Shown in pieces: positions 27,001 through 39,222 of a stretch of 64,000 nucleotides of DNA. The first letter of the stretch is position 1; each line of letters starts with the position of its first letter. A model generated the notes under the pieces. The model saw only the letters and a program-made list of their open reading frames with translations. It did no database searches and had not been told where the DNA came from. Origin of the DNA: Mansonella perstans (Eukaryota > Nematoda > Chromadorea > Rhabditida > Onchocercidae); the NCBI GenBank assembly GCA_037074765.1, contig JBAMDO010000059.1, positions 218,300 to 282,299 of the forward strand, given 5' to 3'. A program made the translations under genes and the position numbers.

Positions 27001-30000
27001 GATTTATCTGTCATTAAATATTTTTGGATTGGTAGAATTCTAAGCGCAGTGAAGGGTGGAGCTCATTCTGTTTTGAAGGGGCTAAATTCTATTTGTTTTA
27101 TTAAATTTTTTAGTAATTATGTTTATGTAAATGCAAAGTTTTATGCAAATTTTTATGAATTTAATTTGAATTTTCATTTTTCTAATAAAAATGGCAGATT
27201 TGCTACGACTGAAAATTATATGATTCAATTTCCAGTTTTGCTAGATGTTTTACTCTTTTACTGAAACTGTTAGTCAGCATAGAACTTGATCGCTAGTCGT
27301 TATTATTATCTTTTATCTTCTTTTTCATCGTTGTTTCTTTGTTTTCTCCTTTCTATGAATGTTCAGATCATTGGTATATCGCAAATGGTGAACCGTTCAA
27401 CCACGTTGATGCAGCATTCACGTTAGCTTATGCTGTTATTATGCTCAACACTGATCAACACAATCCACAGGTGTTTTTTGTTATCCCACTTGTTTTAAAA
27501 ATGGTTTTTGTCGTAATCAACTATTATTTGAAATTATCCATTGTGTCGCATTAAAAAACATCTCTTAATCAGCATTTAAAATGAAATATGGTCCTAGGTG
27601 CGGAAAAATCAGAGGCCGATGCAAGCGGAATGTTTTAAGCGCAATTTATCAGGTACCAATGGTGGTCAAGATTTCGATCCTGCAATGCTGGACGAAATGT
27701 ACAATGCTATCAGGCATGTATTGAAAATACTTCAGTGAGAATATGAGCAGAAAAATCTGGTGCATGATATGAAATGTGATTTCGCTTGACATTGGTGACT
27801 GATATCCATTCTTGAAAACATTTTTCAGAAATGAAGAAATTGTGATGCCAGCTGAACAAGTTGGAATTGTAAAGGAAAATTATCTTTGGAAGGTAAATTT
27901 TATGTAAGGCAATTCAAAAAATTTGAATTAAAATTCCTATCGTTGATACTATAAACGGTTCGAATTAAAAGACAGTGTTATCGGATGGTGAATATATAGC
28001 AGATTTGGAAAGTAATCTGAATTATTTTTATTGATTAGGTTGGAAAAGAATTAAATTTGGAAGATTTTGCGGAGACGATGCTTTGTCATTTGAAATGGTT
28101 GCATTGGAGTAGTTTCGGCATATGAAGAATAGTATTGAGGCTTGTTAATAAAAATATAGAAAACAGCACTTAAATTTTCATTTTTAAAAAAGGATGGATT
28201 TTTTAGGTTTTATTACGACGTGGTGAGACGAAGGAAGGTGAATTTATCCATGTACCAGCAGGATGGAATGACCATGATTTGTTTGGTATCACTTGGGGGC
28301 CGGCTTTCGCGGCGTTATCGTTTGTATTTGACAAAAGTGGAAGAGACACAATTTTACAAGTACATGAAATTAATCTTCCTATAATCAGTGGAAATTCTTC
28401 CTGTTCTTGCAATTTAATCCGAGAATCATTAGGTTAAAGGAAATCATCCAAATCAGTATTTCAGAAAGTGTTGAATGGATATCGCAAGTCTGCATCTATA
28501 GCTGCACATTATGGAATGAGTGATGTTTTCGACAATTTAATTATTCACTTGTGCAAGTTTTCTACTTTGATGGCTACAAACGAAGGTATGACATTTTGTC
28601 AGAGATATCTTTGCTTTGGTTGGGAAGAAGATTTGATTGATGAAGGGAAGAAAAAAAAACGGAAAGCTCAGGACTGGAATTTTAGGTGGTTCATTATGCA
28701 TTAGCAGTAGTTTGCTTATTATTGTAACTTGCAGATAATGGAGAACAGAATATGGAGATCCAACATCATGGAGTTTTGATTGAAAAATCTAATCAAAGTG
28801 CGGAACAGATTGCAATCGCATTCGGTGAAAATACAAAAGCGCAAATGGCTGCGAAAGCTATGTTTCAGCTGGTCCATGCTCATGGTGACATTCTCAGAGA
28901 GGTCTTAGTGGTTTTGAATTTTTCTTTAATATTTCCTATAGCATAAACATTTCTTTAATGATTGTTTCCTATTATAGGGCTGGAAAAATGTGCTCGACAG
29001 TATTTTACGATTATTTTATGCTCGTTTATTGCCTACTGCAATGACTGAAGTGGAGGACTTTGTAGATAGTAAAGGATGGGTTTCGATACAGCGAGCACCT
29101 CCACCGTTAGTTCTATTATTTAAATCAAAAATGTAAAGTGAATTAAATTGATTTCTGATTTATATTGTCCTACGAAATTTTGTAGAAAGTTATCGACAAA
29201 TCGAAACGATACTGGTTTACTTAGCTGGTTCGGACTTGGCTCGAACTATGATAGTAGGGAATCTACGCCAACTGCTGATCAGCAACAACTTATCAAAGTA
29301 AAAGTTTCGTATCTAGATTTCACATTTCTCAGACTTGAAATCATTTCGAATAGTTAGAAAAAAAAATTACAACTCGTAATTTATAAAATTAGCAGTTATG
29401 TTGGAAATTTTTCTAATAAAAAATTACGTATTATGCAGATAGCGCAAGAAGTGATAGCTGAATGTCATCCAGAACAACTCATCGTTGATGGTAAATATCT
29501 CACTGCATCCGCACTTTCTGAACTCATTAATACAATTATTCAAGCATCTACAAATATTGCTCACATTGAAATGGATAAAGATGAACTTACGCCTAGGAAA
29601 CTGAAAGAACAAGTTAGTATTTCGAATGGGATATTTTTAGGTTTTTAAAATCGCTATTCATATTTCATAGTTTTAATTACATCCCCAGAATTTTGCATTA
29701 TAGTTCGCTACAAATTTGTGTCTTTCATCCGAAATATTTCTAATTTTTCCGTATCTCAGCGGAAGTTCATGATGATACCTTCCACTTTGTTGCACCACAT
29801 TCAATTTTGCAATTTTGTCTCTATTCGCGCATCTAATGGAACATTTTTTTCAGGAAGAAGATGCTCTTGTACTCTATTTGGAAATGATGGTTAGTATTGC
29901 ACTGGAAAACAAAGATCGTCTGTCTCAGATATGGACACCAATCAAGCAGCATTTGCAGTGGTTTATGAGTAATTTTGGTCGGAATCCTTTGGTTGTGGAG

Positions 30001-33000
30001 AGGGCTGTTGTTGGCTTGTTAAGGATTGCGAACAGGAATTTGTATCATCTTAAAGACGATATCGCTGATGAAGTGCTTCAATCCTTAGGGATTTTGCTGG
30101 TTTATCTTTATGATTTATTCTGAAAATTGCACAGATAATGTAAACTATCAGTCTAGTATTAAAAATATATAGTTGTAATTAAAAATGTATATAGTCAATA
30201 ATTAGCAGTCATTTCTGTTCCAGAAATTGCCACCACCTGCTATATTCATGTTTTCTCGGCAAATTGCATATGGTTTACATGAATTACTGCATACAAATGC
30301 TGCAAATGTACATAAGTGTGAACATTGGGCAATTCTTTTTGGTCTGCTGGAAGCTGTAGGAGCAGGTGTCTGTCCGGAGGATTTCAATACACAGCTTGAT
30401 GCCGTAAGTTATTAGTCGTGTATTTTTTTTCAGATTTTCAGCATCTTACATACCGTGCTATGTTATTATTTTTGCGCTTGGGGAATCTTTTTTGCACTAT
30501 CACTGATATCATAAAATAAGCGAGTTTAATGTATTATTCGTTCACGTAAATCAGGATAAAAGACTAAGCAAATTTTTGAAATTGCTTCAAAATTTCAGCT
30601 TGCTTTATCCCAAAGAAAATCGAAATTCTTGAATCGGCAAGTACATAGCGATACGGAACCAAGTCCAAACCGTCCTCATGCTTACAACACAAGTGAAACA
30701 ATCTCTGTTGATAGAGGTTATACATCTGATGTCCAAGGTGTTTAATATACTTCCTTTAACTTTTGCTAAATATTCCGTCGATTTTTATTTTTATTTTGCA
30801 TTTTTCTGTTTTATTAGTTTTTCTTAGTAATCAGAATTCGTATGTAGAAATATTTTCGCAAAACATATTGGGTGGTATTTTGCAGGATCAATGTCATCCT
30901 TTTCGACTCTTTCAGAACATATTGACAGTGCAGGTTCGTTAGTGAAAGAGAGAAGCACTGAATGGATACATGTTAATCATAAAGATGGTTTGTTTTAAAT
31001 ATATTTGCCTTCTGGTTTTAGATTAATACTTCTGAAGATCAATATTTCATTTTATTAAGTAAACAAATAGATCTGCATTGAATTATAAGGATTTCGAAGT
31101 GAATTCGTTTCAGCAGCACTTGCTGCACAGCAGCAACAGCTCCAGCTTAGGCCAACTGGAAAACAGCATCTGTATTCGAGTATTTTCGATCGCGGTACTA
31201 TTGTGTTGCGCACTAATCTCATCAGGTTATTTTTTTAGAATTTTATATTCCTTCAGTCATTTTGTAAAACGAACAAAACGAATTTTAAATGTGTTTACTT
31301 TGAAGTATTTCGGTAAATTTTTAAGATAAAGTATTTTATTTCAGGCATGATCCTTTAGCGTTTCTCAAAGTAGGAGAAACGCTAGCATTTCTGGCACGAG
31401 ATGCAGCTCACATTACTCCTGATAACTTTGATTCCTGTATAGAATGTTTGCGATCATGTACTGAAGCTAGTCTGGATGGTGGAAGGTATGCGTATGTTTC
31501 ATCTTATAATGGTAGATTAAATCGCAAGCAATTTTATATTTGTTTGTTATGATTTTTTAATCGAACGCTTCAAACAAATTTTATTGCTGTAGATATGCTG
31601 CTAGTCCACTCAGTGGTGATGCTCAAAATCAGCTGCAAAGTGTTTCAAAGGAGGAGAAATCAAAGGGCAGTGCTAAACAAGGTTATTGGTTTGTTAAACA
31701 CTACCTGTTTTGAATTAAATGGAATTATTTTGATGGGAATTTTGCATTTCTTCGCTTAGTGCATAGGCGGTAATTTTCAAATTCGAATTTACATTTCAGA
31801 TAGAAGCAATCGTAGGCATATGTCGCTAAAAGACGGAACTAACTACGAGGATGAATTAACTATGCAAGCTGAACCACAGAAGTTGTCAGCAAGCTATCAG
31901 CAGGTTATAATTTTCAATTTTATTACGGATAATTCAAAATTTTAACGAAACGTTGATTTATCTCATTCTTTTATATTTTTTCTTTGAAAAAAAAATTTTT
32001 TTCATAAACACTGTAGCTTTCCTTTTTAAATAAATCTTATAAGTCGCACTATTTATTCATTTTATAATATTCAATGAAGAAATTTTTGTAGGTTTCCTTC
32101 CAAATACTTGAATTATGTCATACATTGCATGTAAAAAGTGCAGCAATATATCGCAGTTGGGCTGACAGCGGAGAAGTGAGCTATTTTTGCCTTTTTTTTT
32201 GGCTTATATCGTTTGATAATTTTTAATCAGTCAAATATTTTAATTATACAAACTACATATTGTTGTACAAAATGCTACTGTTTAATTGATGGACTTATGT
32301 TTCAGATTGATGCAAGTTTACCAACTCTATGGAGCCACTGTTGGCGACCACTTTTGCAGTGTATAGCTCGCCTCTGCTGTGACTGCAGGCGACAAGTACG
32401 AATACAATCGCTTAATTTTCTAGTGGTAAGTTTCTCGATTTCAACCATCTAAAAATTTAAAACAATAATTTCTCCAAAATTTTTATAGCGAGCCTTCCTA
32501 ATACCGGAAATGCAAGTGATGGAAGGTAAACAATGGGAAGAATGTTTTGGTGAGGTACTTTTTCCTCTACTTCAAAAGCTACTTGAAAATTTGTCACCAA
32601 TGGATCCGATTGGGATGGAAGAGACACGTGTACGAGTGATGCAGCTCATTTCGAAAATTCTCCTTAATCATTTGACGTTGGTTTATATTATTTTATTTTG
32701 AAGTCTAGTCGCATTTTTTGGCTTTCGAAATTGTAACATCAGGCAAATGTTTTATAAAAGATAAATCAGAATTTTTCTCAATAGTTAGCAGTTATTCATG
32801 ATTCGATTTAAACTCAAGGCAAAGCTAAAGTTGCAATTTATTTTATATTATTATAATAACTTTAAATTATTGTGATATTTCCTTTCATCTTTTGAAGTTT
32901 TATCAATACCATCGAGTCATGCTTTTTGCCATATAAGACAGTTAAATATCTTTGTTTACTGATGCATGACAAGGAAATTTTTTTTTAGCCCTTTGAGTTT

Positions 33001-34533
33001 GTTGGCTTCATTCCGTTCCCTGTGGTTACGCTTGCTGGATTACATGGATCAGTATCTTCATGCGGATCGCAGCGATCTTTTATCAGAAGCAATTCCGGAA
33101 TCGTTAAAGAATATGATTCTTGTCATGGATAATACTGATATGTTTAATACTATACCCGATTTGTACGACATGACTGTCACGCGTATTGGTGCCTTTTTGC
33201 CACAGTTGCTTGCGGAAGTGATGCCTGGCCCGCCAAAAAGGTATTTCTGTTATTCTTAATTCAAATTTTTTACATTTAGAGTTTTATCGAAATTTTTGTT
33301 TTAACTAAAGTTTTGTGAATTTAATTAAGAATTATTGTGCAATTTTTAGACTAGATTTATCTGGTGTGAAGTTGCAAGAGGCGTTAGAATCATTTCAAAA
33401 CAAAAACCCGGAGATTAAAAACCTTGGCTGTGCTGAAACTGCATCGATACTTCCTCAAAAGTTCACTATTGATAGACAAGTACTAATTGCCCCACCAATC
33501 GATTTAACTATGCAGCCACAATCTCCAGACCTTGATCAGATGGAACCTGAAGATACCGGCTATAACAGTGGATCTTCGAAATTTGCCCAGTTATCAGAAG
33601 GTGCAGGAGAGATTCCGGTTCCAGAATTGGTAGGAATATTTTACTTTTGTTATTTTACAGCAGTACTGCCAAAGTTTAACGTTATCTTTAATATTATGTT
33701 ATACATTATCTTTAATATTATGTTTTGTAAGACATTGTTTTTGAAATGATTTTTTTTTTTTATTTTTCATTTCATTTCTTTTTTGGTTAATTGTGGACAT
33801 TTGTGTCATAGTTTATCATCACTGGTTCTTGCAGGAAGAAGTAATCGTTCATTCTGTTAGTACTTCTCCGCCTACGCAGTTGCATTTTATTGCACCTGAA
33901 GCAAATGCGCCATCCTTATTACCATTCCCAAATGCAGAATCTGATGTCCGTAGTCGAGGAGGACTAACATGGGATGAAGAGCTGTCAAATCAACCTGTCT
34001 CATGTGCTGAAACTGAGCAAATATGTAATGCCGATTATTCTCACGATGTTCAAGGAATAGCGAACGTAAGTGATAAAGTGCAGATTCATACGTTATCAGT
34101 GAAGCATTTCGAGTTTAAAAACTCTGTTCTGCATTCAGTGCAAACTGTTTTTGATGATTCATTTAATTCAAAGGAAATCGTTTGTGATATCAAGGAATTA
34201 AAAGTCGAACTTGAAATAACGCAGAAATTCTCCCAAAATTATCTATTTAAAGTTGCCTTACTTTGACCTACTAATTTTTGTTTCTAAATTGTCCTATTCG
34301 TTCAGATTGTAAAACCTCGTTTCTTGTGTGTTCAGCAACAGTTACAACGGCCTTTATTTGTTGGCTTACCCAATTCGTCGCAAATTTCGTATCAGTTGAC
34401 ATCAATCCCAGTGTCAGCGAAGGGGACTGTTGGTGGACCTTTGGTCCCATCAGCAAACAGTGCATTTTCACCTCCAGTATCTTCATCTTTACGATCCGCT
34501 ATTGAAACATCGTCTCGACTTTCTGAGGTATAA
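21063..34533 (+). CDS. gbf-1: GBF1, large Arf guanine-nucleotide exchange factor
   Basis: Around 30 small exons encode a protein of roughly 1,700 residues that aligns along its length with animal GBF1. Landmarks in order are the N-terminal DCB block ([20 protein letters not shown]), the HUS block ([40 protein letters not shown]), the Sec7 domain at about 26370-27720, and the HDS1-3 blocks ([18 protein letters not shown]; [39 protein letters not shown]). Sec7 keeps the catalytic glutamate finger in FRLPGEAAE (Glu codon 26899-26901) and [14 protein letters not shown]1 activates Arf1 on early Golgi and ERGIC membranes to recruit COPI and is the brefeldin A target. The end was set at GAG-GTA-TAA (34531-34533), giving ...RLSEV, which resembles the conserved animal C terminus. 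AATAAA at about 34803 fits polyadenylation. Acidic, low-complexity linkers (22770-24011 and 30600-31000) are divergent. Confidence 0.96.
26370..27720 (+). other. gbf-1: Sec7 catalytic domain exons of GBF1
   Basis: The exons in this interval carry the Arf-exchange domain: [20 protein letters not shown], then the exon at about 26791-26938, then the exon at about 27366-27470 ([34 protein letters not shown]), and the exon from about 27599 ([10 protein letters not shown]). The catalytic Glu and the hydrophobic groove residues are present, so exchange activity is expected. Brefeldin sensitivity cannot be judged reliably by eye. Confidence 0.9.
28039..28126 (+). other. Possible alternative truncating exon in GBF1 intron
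   Basis: Between the GBF1 exon ending ...ENYLWK (27892) and the exon starting VLLRRGE (about 28207) lies an acceptor (TTGATTAG at about 28038). It is followed by 28 open codons ([20 protein letters not shown]...) in the correct phase and then TGA. Splicing to it would end GBF1 soon after Sec7. A GTAGTT at about 28109 could close it as a cassette. It could equally be chance. Confidence 0.3.
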
Positions 34534-35842
34534 AAATTGCTATTATTATTTGCGCCTTTTTGATAACGGCTATATTTCCAGATTTTTTTGTTTCTTCTGG
34601 AAACCAGTAGTGATTGTCGATAAATATTGCTATGGCAATGGTAATTGTTATTTTACTGTCATAATTTTACTTAGCCAAGTCGTAAAATTTTCAGCAGCAG
34701 TGAAGAAAGAAGAACAAGATATAATGGTAACATCAAGAATGGCATGGGATGAATTACCAAGTGCTTCGATATATTACAAAGTTGGGTGAAATGTACAGGA
34801 GAAATAAAGTGATTAGCAATAGTTTTCTTTTAATTTATACACCTCTATTCTCGGAATTATGATTTTGCAATGGAAACTTATTGTGATTTATGTTTAGTTT
34901 TAGTCTTGTCACTATCTTTAGATTGATGGTTTTGGTCTGTGATTAATTCGTTCTTGTGTTCCGTGTAAATAGTTTAGGATGTAGTTTGTGATATTTCCAT
35001 TGCTAAGATTTTTATTGGCTTGTTGTCAGTATGAAAGATTGGTTTCTGAAATTTTTTGTGATTCGATATTATTAATATTTTTATTGTTTCGAATTACTTT
35101 TTTGATTTTGTATGTAAATCATAATTTGTGGATAATTTTCTTAAGCAATCAATCCGATGAGACTTTTCTGTGATTTTCTTGAAGAATTAATCCGACCAGA
35201 CTTTTCTGTTAAAATAAACTACAAATTTTCAGTAAGAAATAGGTGCATCAATCTGTAACTAACAATCTTACTCTATGCTAAAGATAAGCAGTTTACATCT
35301 AATCTGATATAATTCAAGATCATAGAGCATAAAAATGGTTACCTAATACTTCCTCTTAATCCTTGTTGAAGGCATTATCTGAAACTTTTCCCTTATTTCC
35401 TCATATGACTATTTTACTGTAATAAATTTTTTTCTTTCGTCGGGCATTGCATATCTGTGATGTTTATTAGTGGATGGTAAATAATTATTATGGGAATTTT
35501 TTTTTCCACAACATTTCTTCTATCATTTCTATTCATCTTTGCTTTTACAATCTTATGGTAAAGTGATAGCAAAAAATTGAATTTGTGAAAACCAATATGC
35601 TACAGCAAGATTGTTATTTTCAAAGTTTGAAACTGAACTTCTGAAGATTTTGAAATTTAACTTAACTTTTAATTTTCCATAAAGACCTTTCTAGTATTAA
35701 ACTTTTCGGATAAAAAAGTTAATGTGAATGAAACAGTTGCTATTTATCTTCAGATCAATCAATTGTTTTGGTTATTGAATTTGCTGAACCAAAATGGTTA
35801 TTCAATGTTTGCCATAGAATCTTGCTGATTTTTATTTCTTAC
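34534..35842. other. Convergent 3' region of GBF1 and the WASP-like gene
   Basis: This holds the GBF1 3' UTR (polyadenylation hexamer near 34803) and AT-rich sequence between two convergently transcribed genes. An open stretch at 34695-34789 is out of phase with GBF1 and was not added. Any C-terminal exon of the minus-strand gene must lie here. One candidate, at about 35455-35400 on the minus strand (ICNARRKKKIYYSK), is too short to trust. Confidence 0.45.
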
Positions 35843-38800
35843 CATAGTAATATCCGAATGATTCTCTTCCTGCAATAATTTATTTATGGAAATCGTTGCA
35901 GAAGTTCAATGGTCAAATTAAAATATTCCAATTTCAAAAAAAGAAAACATTTGGGAATAATAAATCATTGCTTAATTGAAATTCAGTAAAATATTACTGA
36001 AATATCTTTTATATCATTATTCTATAAACTTATCAGAAAATTTTCTTTCTTTTCCTCTCTTTCTGCCTCTCTCTCTCTCTTTCTCTTTGCGTTTTGATTC
36101 AAAATTTCTAATTTCAAATTAAAGATTCATTATAACTTACTGTATTATTGAAATGCATGAAATTTTCCGGTAACTTTTGATTTATTTTCGAAATCCTCTG
36201 TACATTCAATTTATTATTTGAATTATTTGGCAGATTAAAATGATTCTCTTCGATAGATATAACAGTTACATTTTGTCGTTCACTCATTTCCATTAGTAAT
36301 TTATTTGCGCATTTTCGTTTGTTTCTCTGTAGTGCATTAAAAATAATGAAAGCAAACATAATAATCAAAAATAATTATTATTAATATTAACTAAAACTTT
36401 TGTTAATATTAATTTAATATTAAGTAAGATTAAGTAATACTTTTGCAGATACTTAATATTAAGTAAGACTTTTGCAGATATAATTGATAGGAATAATATG
36501 AATGAACTTTGGAAAAATCATATAGTATGATTCATATACATATGAGTATGAAGGAGATAAAAAATATGCGCACCTTAATTTGGTCAAAATGTTTTACGGT
36601 ACTTAAAGTTACTCTTGATTGTTTATGAAATTGTAGATGCCTGCAAGAAAATCGATGATCGTCAAAATGTATTGTATATATACATGTATTGTACTTTATT
36701 TTTTACGATTATTTTTCGATTACAGTATGTTAATTAATTTACAAAGAAATATCATACTATCTTGTTATTTTTCAATATACGATATGCTAAATAATTTTAT
36801 ATAGAAATATCATACATGCTATCTCGCGTATTTTTTAAACCATTTCGTTGTTTTATCAATATTTTTTCATTTTTTCCTATCTGAAATAATGAGAAATTTT
36901 TTTCAATAAACCATTTAAAAAATGAGAAAGTTGAAATGTAAATAGTTTTAAAATAAAAAAAAAAACTAATTAGATGAATGAATTAGAATTAGTTAAGCTT
37001 TTTTTGTGTGTTGCGCTATTTCCTGCTGTCAAAAAATTGTTACCGGGATTTGTTGAAAATGATTGCTGTAGAGTAGTAATTGTGCTTCCTGGAGAATTTC
37101 ATTCATTAATTCGTCATCACTATTTTCAACAAATCCATGTATCGAATCCAGTCCAATATGTATCTTGTGCCTAATCAAATGCGGAAAAAAATTGTCGAAA
37201 TTTCTTTTCCAATCTTTCCAGAATTATTTTCATTTCCTTAGCATAATTTCCGAATTCTGTTTTTCTTCTCCTTTCAAATTTTATCATAATTTAAAACTTA
37301 GCTAATTCTTTACCGTCAAAATTCATGCATTCATCATCCATTTCAACACTGTGAATATATAAGTTACAAAACTTACTCAAAATTCACCGGTTCACTAATT
37401 TTAACAGATTTCTTTTCTCGTTCCATTCCATCTGCACTGCATAAATTAATGAAATGCGAAATGCATCTCGAAAATATACAGGAATTATTGAAGCAGAATT
37501 TTCGAACTATCAATTTACTCAGTACCGCATGAAAAACTGCAAAAAAACGAACAGAAGATTTTAGAGATGAATTTAAATAATTTTATAAATTTCAAGTAAA
37601 AGAACAAAATAATGATGAAATTGCATCGCTTATGAAATAATTGCAATTGATAGCATTTTTAAAAAGTTTTAGCAAAAAAAACTGAAAGAAGACTTAAATT
37701 TGTGTATTGGACAAAGATTGCTAGCAAATGTATGTGACAATTTTTTTCGTATTTCTATTAGCGAAGAAGGCATACTTTGAGAAGAATTCTGAAAATAACG
37801 CATAAAATGTAAACTTATTAAATTGATGAATTTTGGAATTAAAACTTTGGCGCTAAAAACTTGGTAAATTTTTGAAATTTAATAAAATAACAAAATTTTT
37901 CAAAAAACTGATAAAATTGAGGAAAAAGAAAAGGAAAAGAAAATAATTGAAAATGGTATCATTCGGCTGATAATTTAAATAATGAAAAAGTCAAAATTAG
38001 CATTGTTCACAAAGAAAAAAAAAGAAATAAGAATTGTCTCCAAGTTGATCGTTACAGTTGAGAAGCTATCAGTGGTAAATGATTGCGTATCCAAAAATCC
38101 ATTCGAATTTTTCCAACTCCGTTCTAAAATAGATATATAATTTTTGATCGAAAAGTTAATTGGAATAAAGAAAGAAAGAAAGGTATTAAATCTATTAAAT
38201 ACTTTTGTACATTTCCTTTTCAAATATTTTTGTTTGTTATTTCAACACTATATACCTGATCTTGATCCAGATGAAGAATGCAATCTGGGTGCATGCAGGA
38301 TCAGTATCCGGTAAAATTCTTCTGCGTCCATTTCTGTGCAAAAATTCAATCCGTAAATTTTGTCATCTGTATATAATGTAATAAAATTTGCACTTGTCTT
38401 TTCGAAAATTATTGTTGAATTCCTGTAAAAAACTTCATTTTGATAAATAAAATCAATTAAGAAAAAATTTCAATAAAAATTTGCTGATATGATTATATTG
38501 AAGTGATTGATGAATTTCAATTTTAAGAAAAACTCATGCAAAACAATTGTCCATTTCTGGGAGATGCATTCTGTTTGAGGAGTGATTGGTTCGATCAAAG
38601 TTAAAAAGATGAAATTTTGTTTGAAATCGTAAATATAGCATGCTACACCATCTGCAATTGTTCGCCATTTTATCATTTCCAAATCAGCTTCCAGTAATTC
38701 AATAAAGCTAGCTATGAATACCTGTAAATACCAGTCATTTTTTCGAATACAATTAAATAATTATTGAACTCATGAATTGAAAACTTAAATTATTTAACTT

Positions 38801-39222
38801 GAATTATTTAACAATTAAATTATTTAACTCATTGGGTTGGCTTATCTCAAAATATCTATTGTACTAATTGATCACAATAAGATAATTAGCCAAGAGAAAA
38901 TTTAGGCAGGTCACTTAACCTTGCAAAACAAATTGAAATACCGACAAGAAAGCTAACATTAGACAGAATAAAAGTTGAAATTGCAAAGTTTATTAAAGAG
39001 CACAAAACAGAATATTTATTATTGAAAAGTAAGTTGAAGAGAGTAGTGCAAATGTCACCTGAATGGAATGTGAACAGTGGTGAAAGTGAAATGAAATGCA
39101 AAATGAATTTTAAAAAAATACATGAAATGCTTACTTGATAGCTTAGACCAAATAACGCAGTAATTCTGGCATTCAGACTGTCATTCTGTGATCGTAATGG
39201 TACAATATTACAATGTGCAATG
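35843..39222 (-). CDS. WASP-like WH1 + CRIB protein, divergent (ends not fixed)
   Basis: Phase-consistent minus-strand exons are 39222-39135, 38721-38534, 38422-38256, 38123-38056, 37788-about 37694 (donor uncertain), 37436-37377, 37170-37044, 36326-36141 and a tentative 27-base microexon 35869-35843. The first three read as a WH1 domain: SQNDSLNARITALFGL, then WRTIADGVACYIYDFKQNF, then KIYGLNFCTEMDAEEFYRIL, following the N-WASP pattern exon by exon. A Ser-rich, basic linker follows. A CRIB motif is split across two exons, ISEPVNFEH joined to KIHIGLDSIHGF, matching ISxPxxFxHxxHxGxDxxxGF. WASP proteins receive Cdc42 signals through CRIB and activate Arp2/3 through a C-terminal VCA. No polyproline or VCA exon is visible before the GBF1 3' end, and the first exon was not found. 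The gene is a WASP relative by architecture, and loss of VCA is inferred. Confidence 0.72.

Noticed and set aside
34695..34789. Possible extra final exon of GBF1 ending ...YYKVG
   Set aside because: It is out of phase with the preceding exon, which already ends in SEV-stop, similar to the conserved GBF1 C terminus. The stretch is probably 3' UTR.
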